From NCBI GenBank assembly GCA_050701635.1, contig JBOGDF010000070.1, positions 1 through 18,598 on the forward strand: a DNA stretch of 18,598 nt, read 5' to 3'. This document shows positions 13,370 through 18,598 of this stretch, one piece after another. A model generated the notes under the pieces. It had not been told where the DNA came from. It was given only the letters and a program-made list of their open reading frames with translations, and did no database searches. A program made the position numbers and the translations under genes. This DNA comes from WHSM01 sp050701635 (GTDB lineage Bacteria; Actinomycetota; Actinomycetes; Mycobacteriales; Micromonosporaceae). The stretch's first letter is position 1. Every line of letters begins with the position of its first letter.

Positions 13370-14992
13370 ATGGTCGTACGTCGCCAGATCCTGACCGCGT
13401 TGGGCGCCGGAGCGGCGGTGACCGCGACGGGTGGACTGCTGCTGCCGGGACCGGCCGGCGCCGCGCTGGGGCTCGGCGGTGCCGCGGCGCTGGCGGGGGA
13501 CTGCGTACCGGCTCCGGCGACGCCGAAGCGGCAGCTGCGCGCGACCTGGCTGGCCAGCGTGGTCAACATCGACTGGCCCAGCCGGCAGGGGCTGTCTGTA
13601 GCGCAGCAGAAGGCCGAGTATCTGCGCTGGCTGGACCAGGCCGAGGCGCAGCGGCTGAACGCGATCTTCGTACAGGTACGGCCCACCGCGGACGCGTTCT
13701 GGCCCTCGCCGTACGAGCCTTGGTCGGAGTGGCTGACCGGCACCAGAGGCAAGGACCCCGGGTACGACCCGCTGGCCTTCCTGGTGAAGGAGGCGCACCG
13801 GCGCAACCTGGAGTTCCACGCCTGGTTCAACCCGTACCGGGTGAGCATGCCGGCGCCCGGCGGCGCGGGCGTGGACATCGACAAGCTGGCGCCCGACCAC
13901 CCGGTACGCCAGCACCGGGACTGGGTGGTGCCCTACCCGATCAACGCCCCCGGCGCGCGGCTCTACTACAACCCGGGAATTCCCGAGGTACGCGGGTTCG
14001 TGCAGGAAGCGATCATGGATGCGGTGGTGCACTACGACCTCGACGCGGTGCACTTCGACGACTACTTCTACCCGTACCCGGCGGCGGGGCAGCAGTTCGC
14101 CGACTCCGAGACGTACGCCCGCTACGGGTCGGGTTTCGACAACGTCCACGACTGGCGCCGCCACAACATCAACCTGCTGGTCGCCGAGCTGTCGGAGAAG
14201 ATCCACACCGCGAAGCCGTGGGTGAAGTTCGGGATCAGCCCGTTCGGGATCTGGCGCAACAAGGCCACCGACCCGCTCGGCTCGGAGACCAACGGGCTGC
14301 AGAGCTACGACGCGATCTACGCCGACTCGCGTAAGTGGGTTCGCGAGCAGTGGGTCGATTACATCAACCCGCAGGTGTACTGGAACATCGGCTTCACCGT
14401 CGCCGACTACGCCAAGCTGGTGCCGTGGTGGTCCGACGTGGTCGCCGGCACCGACGTCCAGCTGTACGTGGGGCAGGCGGCGTACAAGATCGGCACCTCC
14501 GGCGCCTGGCTGGACCCGGCGGAGCTGAGCCGACACCTGACCTTCAACCGCGACTACCCGCAGGTGGCCGGCGACGTGCACTTCAGCGCCAAGGACCTGC
14601 GCGCCGACAAGCTGGGCGCGATCACCCGGCTGGTCACCGAGCAGTACTCCCGGCCCGCGCTGATCCCGGTGCACGCCGCCCGGGGCGGCGCCGCGCCACC
14701 GTCGCCGGTGATCACCACGCTGCACCGTGCCGAGAACGAGGTGTCGTTGCAGCTCCAGCCCACCGCGGGTGGCGCCCCGACCGCGTACGCCGTGTACCGG
14801 TTCGACGGCGCCGGCGTACCCGACTGCGGCTTCGCCGACGCCGCGCACCTGCTGGGTACGGTGCGCGCGGACGGCGGCACCGCGTCCTTCGAGGACAAGT
14901 CAGCGACGGTCGGGCAGACCTTCACGTACGCCGCCACCGCGCTGGACCGGCTGCACCACGAGAGCCCGCCCAGCCCGGGGCGCACCACCTAA
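13370..14992 (+). CDS. Secreted glycoside hydrolase-like protein (DUF187/GHL10 family)
   Basis: 540 residues. The N-terminus VVRRQILTALGAGAAVTATGGLL has a twin-arginine-like RRxxL pattern before a hydrophobic core, so Tat export is likely. Residues about 57-430 are the GHL10 barrel: RATWLASVVNIDWPS, NAIFVQVRPTADAFW, EFHAWFNPYRVS, DAVHFDDYFYP (near 225-235, probable acidic active-site pair), FGISPFGIWRNKATDP, and VDYINPQVYW. Family members are thought to act on peptidoglycan or related glycans, with little biochemistry. The C-terminal ~95 residues (from PSPVITTLHR) look like a fibronectin III-type sandwich. The ATG at 13370 follows GGAGG at 13360-13364; a GTG lies one codon earlier. Divergent from the secreted EEP gene. 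Confidence 0.92.
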   Translation: MVVRRQILTALGAGAAVTATGGLLLPGPAGAALGLGGAAALAGDCVPAPATPKRQLRATWLASVVNIDWPSRQGLSVAQQKAEYLRWLDQAEAQRLNAIFVQVRPTADAFWPSPYEPWSEWLTGTRGKDPGYDPLAFLVKEAHRRNLEFHAWFNPYRVSMPAPGGAGVDIDKLAPDHPVRQHRDWVVPYPINAPGARLYYNPGIPEVRGFVQEAIMDAVVHYDLDAVHFDDYFYPYPAAGQQFADSETYARYGSGFDNVHDWRRHNINLLVAELSEKIHTAKPWVKFGISPFGIWRNKATDPLGSETNGLQSYDAIYADSRKWVREQWVDYINPQVYWNIGFTVADYAKLVPWWSDVVAGTDVQLYVGQAAYKIGTSGAWLDPAELSRHLTFNRDYPQVAGDVHFSAKDLRADKLGAITRLVTEQYSRPALIPVHAARGGAAPPSPVITTLHRAENEVSLQLQPTAGGAPTAYAVYRFDGAGVPDCGFADAAHLLGTVRADGGTASFEDKSATVGQTFTYAATALDRLHHESPPSPGRTT

Positions 14993-15019
14993 GGCTGCTC
15001 AGCCGGGCGCACCACCTAA
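14981..15019. repeat. 12-bp direct repeat with 27-bp period over a stop codon
   Basis: CGCACCACCTAA occurs at 14981-14992, where it ends the glycosidase-like gene, and again at 15008-15019, exactly 27 bases later and in the same frame. The flanks (CAGCCCGGGG and CAGCCGGG) are also alike apart from an indel, so this is a decayed 27-bp tandem duplication providing a second TAA. Confidence 0.8.
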
Positions 15020-15196
15020 CGACTTGGTACACGATAGCCACCGGGCTGCGCCGGACCCGTTCGCCGACCGGCGGCGTTGTCGGCTCACCCGGATACAACA
15101 CCGGTATCCGGGCAACCCTCCGCCTTGCCGGACCGGCGAACGGGCCTCGGCTCGCTCCGGCGCTATCATGCACCAAGTCGTAGGCTGCTCAGCCGG
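14993..15196. repeat. 14-bp direct repeats flanking the long palindrome
   Basis: GGCTGCTCAGCCGG is found at 14993-15006, directly after the TAA of the plus-strand gene, and at 15183-15196, where it includes the TGA of the minus-strand regulator. Each copy is itself a small hairpin (GGCTG-CT-CAGCC), so the pair extends the two-fold symmetry of the region. The right copy touches the palindrome while the left is separated from it by 12 bases. Confidence 0.75.
15019..15181. repeat. 163-bp imperfect palindrome between convergent genes
   Basis: Bases 15019-15096 and the reverse complement of 15104-15181 align without gaps over 78 positions with about 51 matches (hand count), around a 7-base centre. 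Conservation is highest at the tips (ACGACTTGGT and the following GATAGC), in a CCCGTTCGCCG block, and next to the centre (CCCGGATAC). It lies between the convergent stops at 14992 and 15189. It could act as a very long bidirectional terminator. Its length and conserved tips also fit a non-autonomous inverted-repeat element (MITE). No clear target-site duplication adjoins it. Confidence 0.7.
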
Positions 15197-17879
15197 CGAG
15201 GCGGCTGGCGGTACGCGGTGCGGGGCGGGCGGCGACGGCGACCTCGACCGCCTGCGCCAACCCGAGTAGGGCCCCGGCTTCGTACCGGTCCTGGTAGGCG
15301 TCGCCCAAGCCGTCCATCGCGCGGGTACGGTCGCCCGTGAACGACTCCGCGTATCCCTTGTCGTTGGCGCGCATCGCGTTGCGGTGCGCGTCGACCGCGC
15401 CGAACAGCAGCGCGGCCCGATCGTGGTCGCCGATCTTCGCCGCCCAGGACGCCATCGCGAACAGCGCGTCCACCACGCCGGAGTGGAACCCGTACACCAT
15501 CCGGGCACGCAAGGATCTGACCAGATGGCTGCGGGAGGCGGCGAGGTCACCGCTGGAGAGCGCGATCAGCCCGAGCAGGAACGACGTACGCAGCCGGCCC
15601 CGCCACGCCGGCTGTCCGGCCTCCAGCGCCTCGGCGCCCACCAGCAGCTTCTCGGCCTCGTCCAGTGCGCCGCGTTGCCACAGCAGCTGCGCCAGGCAGT
15701 AGACGCTGGGCAGCGCCTCACCTTCGGCGTTGTTCTCCCCGGCGTACTCGATGCTGTGCCGGCACGCCGCCTCGGCCTGGGTCGGTGCGCCCATCCCGGC
15801 CAGGATCCCGCCGCGGTGCGCCAGCACCCGGGCCAGCAGCGCCGGGTCGCTGGCCCGCCGGGCGGCCAGCTCGGCGCGCTGGCTGAACCGCAGCTGCTCG
15901 GCGTGCTCCCCGTCGGCGCCGGCCAGCAGCGCGTGTACGTGGTACGCGTTCGCCAGCTCGGCGGGCGGCAGCTCCAGCTCGGTGTCGGCGATCCGCTCGT
16001 ACATCCGGAACAGCCAGACCCGGCCTTCCCGGGCCAGGCCGCGTTCCCGCCACCACTGGTCGAGCGCGGTCACCAGACGCAGGCCGTACCGGACGGTGCC
16101 GCCGTTGGCGGACCAGTGCAGGGCGCGGCGTACCTCTTCGGCGAGCGGGTCCAGCGCGTACATCGACAGGGTGACCGGTACGCCGTCCTGCGCCGTGCTG
16201 GCACGCCGGATCGCCTGCAGGCACCACGCCACGTGACGGTTGCGGGCCGCCGCCTCCTCCCCGTACGCGGCGAGCTTGCGGGCCGCGAAGGCGCGGATCG
16301 TGTCCAGCATCCGGTACGTGGTGTGCCCCGGCCCGCCCTCGGCGAGCACCAGCGACTTGTCCACCAGTACGGCCAGCGGCCCGAGGCACTCCTCGCCGTA
16401 CAGCCATTCGATGGTCGGCAGGTCCACCCGTCCGGAGAAGATCGCCATCCAGCGCAGCAGCCGGGCCGGGCGGGCGCCGAGCGTACGGTACGACCAGTCC
16501 ACCGTAGTGGTCAGCGTGCTGTGCCGGTCGTTCGGACCGGCGGATTCCTCGGCCGTGGCGTCCGGATCGGCGGGCGACTCGACCACCTCGGGCTCGGCGT
16601 CCAGCACCCCGAGTACGTCGTCCAGCCGCTCCGCCAGCTCGCTGGTGGACAGTACGCGCAGCCGCGCCGCGGCCAGCTCCAGCGCGAGCGGGAGGCCGTC
16701 CAGGCGGCGGGCGATCCGGTCCAGGTCGGCCAGCTCCGGCGGCGAAACGTCCCGGCCGCCGCGCGCGGCGGCGGCTCGGTCCAGCAGCAGCTCGACGGCG
16801 TCGCTGCGCCGGTCGCCGATCGGGGTGACCGACAACGGCGGGATCCGCCAGACAACTTCGCCGGGCAGCCCGAGCGGTTCCCGGCTGGTGGCGACCACGG
16901 TCAGTGACGGGCAGCCGGCGAGCAGCTGGCTGACCAGTGCGGCGACCCAGTTGCGCTGGTGTTCGCAGGTGTCCAGCAGCAGCAGGCTGCGGTGCTCGCG
17001 GGCGTGCTCGGCGAGCGTCTCGGACACCGGCCGGCCCGGCTCCGGGCGTAGCCCGAACGCCGCCGCCACCGACACCGGCACCAGCGCCGCGTCGGTGGTC
17101 GAGGCCAGATCGGCGAACCAGATCCCGTCCGGGTGCGCCTGGATCAGGTCAGCGGCCACCTCGACCGCCAGCCGGGTCTTGCCGCCGCCACCGGGTCCGG
17201 AAACCGTGATCAGCCGGTGCGACAGGGTGAGCGCCCGCAGCTCGGCGCGCTCCGGCGCCCGGCCGATGAAGCTGGTGGCCGCGGCCGGCAGGTTGTGCAG
17301 TGCGGCGCCGAGCGTACGGGGCCGCGGGAAGTCGCGTTCCAGCCCGGGGGCGACGAGTTGGTAGAGCCGTTCCCGGTCGTCGAAGCCGCGCAGCCGGTGC
17401 AGCCCGAGATCGAGCAGCCAGGCTTCCTGCGGCAGCTGGTCGGCGTGTTCGGCGGTGGCGGCGGAGCACAGCACCTGGCCACCGTGCGCGGCGGCGGCAA
17501 CCCGGGACGCGCGGTGGACGACGTGGCTGGCGTACTCGCCGCCGTACGGGACCGCGTGGCCGGTGTGCAGCCCCATCCGTACCCGGGGGCGGGCGGTGAC
17601 GGCCGGCCAGGGGTGTTCAATGATCGCGCGCTGCGCTTCCAGGCAGGCGTGCATGGCGGCGCTGGCGTCGGGGAAGGCGACGAACGCGCCGTCGCCCTCG
17701 TTGAGCAGCTCGGCGCCGTCGTACCGGCTGAAGGCGTGGCGCAGGATGCTGCGGTGTTGCTGCAGCACGGGTCGGTAGCCCTCTCCGAGCAGCCTTGCCA
17801 TCCGGGTCGAAGCTTCGATGTCGGTGAACAGGAACGTGACCTGTCCACTGGGTAGGTGTAGCGGCGGAGTCACGGGCAC
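15189..17879 (-). CDS. Large regulator: nucleotide cyclase-like domain, NB-ARC-type ATPase and TPR region
   Basis: 896 residues from the GTG at 17879 (AGGGGAG six bases upstream); the GTG at 17873 is nearly as good. Residues 12-175 are a class III cyclase-like domain with both metal aspartates (FTDIEAST Asp20, NEGDGAF Asp63) and GLHTG; the usual substrate Lys position reads Leu59 and the transition-state Asn is His122 (VVHRASR). Residues about 200-550 are a STAND/AAA ATPase: GPGGGGKTRLA Walker A at 228-236, SLLLLDTCEH Walker B, TSREPLGLPGE, RLDGLPLALELAAARL. The remainder is helical TPR-like. No DNA-binding domain is visible, unlike LuxR/SARP relatives. Related multidomain proteins occur in mycobacteria and streptomycetes as signalling regulators; ligand and target are unknown. 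Confidence 0.9.
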   Translation of the reverse strand: MPVTPPLHLPSGQVTFLFTDIEASTRMARLLGEGYRPVLQQHRSILRHAFSRYDGAELLNEGDGAFVAFPDASAAMHACLEAQRAIIEHPWPAVTARPRVRMGLHTGHAVPYGGEYASHVVHRASRVAAAAHGGQVLCSAATAEHADQLPQEAWLLDLGLHRLRGFDDRERLYQLVAPGLERDFPRPRTLGAALHNLPAAATSFIGRAPERAELRALTLSHRLITVSGPGGGGKTRLAVEVAADLIQAHPDGIWFADLASTTDAALVPVSVAAAFGLRPEPGRPVSETLAEHAREHRSLLLLDTCEHQRNWVAALVSQLLAGCPSLTVVATSREPLGLPGEVVWRIPPLSVTPIGDRRSDAVELLLDRAAAARGGRDVSPPELADLDRIARRLDGLPLALELAAARLRVLSTSELAERLDDVLGVLDAEPEVVESPADPDATAEESAGPNDRHSTLTTTVDWSYRTLGARPARLLRWMAIFSGRVDLPTIEWLYGEECLGPLAVLVDKSLVLAEGGPGHTTYRMLDTIRAFAARKLAAYGEEAAARNRHVAWCLQAIRRASTAQDGVPVTLSMYALDPLAEEVRRALHWSANGGTVRYGLRLVTALDQWWRERGLAREGRVWLFRMYERIADTELELPPAELANAYHVHALLAGADGEHAEQLRFSQRAELAARRASDPALLARVLAHRGGILAGMGAPTQAEAACRHSIEYAGENNAEGEALPSVYCLAQLLWQRGALDEAEKLLVGAEALEAGQPAWRGRLRTSFLLGLIALSSGDLAASRSHLVRSLRARMVYGFHSGVVDALFAMASWAAKIGDHDRAALLFGAVDAHRNAMRANDKGYAESFTGDRTRAMDGLGDAYQDRYEAGALLGLAQAVEVAVAARPAPRTASRLAG

Positions 17880-17923
17880 CTCCGACTCCCCTGACGAGTG
17901 ATCTCATCTTGTCGTGCCCGTGA
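17870..17923 (-). promoter_or_regulatory. Leader segment complementary to the start codons of the cyclase/ATPase gene
   Basis: On the minus strand the leader at 17923-17914 reads TCACGGGCAC, the exact complement of GTGCCCGTGA at 17879-17870, which contains both candidate GTG starts. The 34-base loop between them holds the Shine-Dalgarno sequences (17880-17892). A transcript starting upstream of 17923 could fold so that the start codons are paired. Ten perfect G/C-rich pairs are notable, but regulation by this fold is inference. Confidence 0.45.
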
Positions 17924-18000
17924 CAGTTTCGATATCAGGGGAAAGGTCGGCGGTGTGGGCCAAATGGGTTAGAGATCCCTACTCGTAAGGCCGGACTTGT

Positions 18001-18040
18001 CAGGGCTAAGGACCCTGGTACAGGGCCTTTGGTCGTGCTG
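18001..18040. promoter_or_regulatory. Two 20-bp spaced GGGC-type boxes, candidate operator
   Basis: CAGGGCTAAGGACCCTGGTA (18001-18020) is followed directly by a related 20-mer beginning CAGGGCCTTTGGTCG (18021-18040). The first holds CAGGG/CCCTG arms, and CCCTG at 18013-18017 can also pair with CAGGG at 18021-18025. Two similar half-palindromic boxes exactly two helical turns apart suggest cooperative binding of a dimeric regulator; DevR/DosR-type sites look broadly like this. Which flanking gene it serves is not clear. Confidence 0.4.
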
Positions 18041-18088
18041 GATGCCCCAGATTGGCCAGAATCGTCGCCGATCGTGTCCGGAGGCCGG

Positions 18089-18156
18089 CCCCGGAAGTGG
18101 GCACCGTTGCCCCCGGAAGTGGGGCACCGTTGGCCCCGGAAGGGGGCACCGCCAAG
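18089..18156. repeat. Three tandem 22-23 bp repeats
   Basis: Units beginning CCCCGGAAG at 18089, 18111 and 18134 follow the pattern CCCCGGAAGTGGG-CACCGTTG; the third diverges at its end (CACCGCCAAG). They lie 45-110 bases upstream of the plus-strand gene at 18201, next to its possible -35 box. They could be slippage repeats or repeated protein-binding sites. Confidence 0.75.
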
Positions 18157-18164
18157 ATCACGCC

Positions 18165-18193
18165 TTGGGTACGGCGCCAGCATCGGTCATACT
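18165..18193 (+). promoter_or_regulatory. Candidate promoter giving a leaderless transcript
   Basis: TTGGGT at 18165-18170 and CATACT at 18188-18193 are separated by 17 bases. The ATG at 18201 follows the -10 by 7 bases, so transcription would begin at or next to the start codon. Only a weak GGACGG precedes the ATG, which is consistent with a leaderless start. Confidence 0.4.
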
Positions 18194-18200
18194 CGGACGG

Positions 18201-18598
18201 ATGCGGCGCTGGCTGGGACTTCTGGGAGGCGCCGTCACCGGGCTGGGGCGGCGGGTCGCCGCGCTGCCGACATCGGTGGCGGCGGTGTTTCGGCGTACCG
18301 GTAACGACGCGGGTGCGGCCTGGCGCGGTGCCGGCGACGCGATGAAGCGACCCGGTGCCCGGCTCGGGCTGCACGGCCTGGCGCTGGTGGGCGTGCTCGG
18401 CGCCGCCGTACTGACCGGCCTGTACGTCGTACCCTCAGTCGCCGGGACCCGTCCCGCCTCGGCGCCCAGCACCAGCGCCGCGCCGCAGCCGGCGCCGGTG
18501 GACGCGCCGGGTGGCGACGCACCCCAGGCGCAGGTGCCGTCCGCACCGCCGAGCGGATCGCCCACCAACCTGAAACGCCCCCAGGACGCGCTCGCCGC
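18201..18598 (+). CDS. Exported protein, N-terminal part; possibly a lytic transglycosylase (3' end missing)
   Basis: The frame is open from the ATG at 18201 to the window end (132 full codons). After a basic, amphipathic start (MRRWLGLLGGAVTGLGRRV) and about 35 further residues comes one hydrophobic segment (LHGLALVGVLGAAVLTGLYVVPSVAG, about residues 59-84). A Pro/Ala/Ser-rich linker follows, ending in SPTNLKRPQDALA. This is a type II-like membrane anchor with an extracytoplasmic domain lying beyond the window. The 'RP.DALA' ending after a Pro-rich linker is how I recall actinobacterial lytic murein transglycosylases entering their catalytic domain, but that domain is not visible. Divergent from the cyclase/ATPase regulator. 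Confidence 0.65.
   Translation, partial: MRRWLGLLGGAVTGLGRRVAALPTSVAAVFRRTGNDAGAAWRGAGDAMKRPGARLGLHGLALVGVLGAAVLTGLYVVPSVAGTRPASAPSTSAAPQPAPVDAPGGDAPQAQVPSAPPSGSPTNLKRPQDALA

Larger units (their letters stand above)
17880..18200. other. 321-bp non-coding divergent intergenic region
   Basis: No convincing gene: the short open frames here cross tandem repeats and lack ribosome sites. In order it holds the leader of the minus-strand regulator, a lower-GC stretch (about 17925-17990, with GATATC and AAATGGGTTAGAG), a pair of 20-bp spaced GGGC...CC boxes at 18001-18040, three 22-23 bp tandem repeats at 18089-18156, and a possible promoter for the plus-strand gene. Confidence 0.7.

Noticed and set aside
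13214..14848. Upstream extension of the secreted EEP frame to 14848
   Set aside because: It would remove the signal peptide from the N-terminus and run antisense through the GHL10 gene; the AGGAGG at the correct distance from GTG 13213 fixes the start.
14999..15550. Short open frames through the 163-bp palindrome on both strands
   Set aside because: The similar peptides from the two strands simply reflect the palindrome; they lack starts with ribosome sites and overlap the regulator gene.
18089..18156. Tandem repeats considered as a CRISPR array
   Set aside because: Units are adjacent with no spacers and there are no cas genes.
17935..18374. Minus-strand open frames in the upstream region of the last gene
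   Set aside because: They cross the tandem repeats and the start of the exported-protein gene and have low-complexity Pro/Arg/Ser composition.

Overview
The window is very GC-rich DNA with GTG/ATG starts and four- to eleven-base gene overlaps. It carries a cytochrome c maturation block in the order known from Mycobacterium and other actinobacteria, so it comes from an actinomycete. The many secreted enzymes and the style of the regulators suggest a Micromonosporaceae-like genus, but that assignment is inference.

Layout. (1) Bases 1-3174, plus strand: the tail of an amidohydrolase that looks like formimidoylglutamate deiminase (hutF), a polytopic membrane protein ending in an endonuclease/exonuclease/phosphatase (EEP) domain, and a tryptophan-rich secreted protein of unknown function. 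(2) 3331-9500, minus strand: a tightly coupled six-gene operon reading hemL - histidine phosphatase - TlpA/ResA lipoprotein - ccdA - resB - ccsB. It links tetrapyrrole supply (HemL) to system II cytochrome c biogenesis (CcdA and ResA provide reductant for apocytochrome thiols; ResB and CcsB form the heme export/ligation complex). A near-perfect hairpin separates it from the convergent gene at 3174. (3) 9643-11635: two small unknown minus-strand genes, coupled by an ATGA overlap, diverge from a ~410-residue XRE-type regulator. A perfect palindrome lies between them. (4) 11748-14992: a small secreted peptidoglycan-binding protein, a convergent secreted EEP-fold protein, and a divergent Tat-like secreted glycoside-hydrolase-like protein (DUF187/GHL10). 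(5) 15189-17879, minus strand: a very large cyclase-domain/ATPase/TPR regulator. A 163-bp imperfect palindrome separates it from the glycosidase gene. (6) 17880-18598: a 321-bp non-coding region with several repeats and candidate operators, then the 5' end of an exported protein that resembles lytic transglycosylases and runs off the window.

The coding content is mostly familiar. The less explained material is: the divergent XRE/small-gene module with overlapping palindromes; the dispersed hairpin family sharing the AAGATCGCC-TTTCGGG arm (two full copies); the 163-bp palindrome flanked by a repeated 14-mer; repeated 25-27 bp tandem duplications at or just after three stop codons; the 5'-leader/start-codon complementarity of the large regulator; and active-site substitutions in the secreted EEP protein and in the cyclase domain. 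No CRISPR array, tRNA, rRNA, transposase or phage gene was seen. All statements are from reading the sequence by eye; no searches were run.
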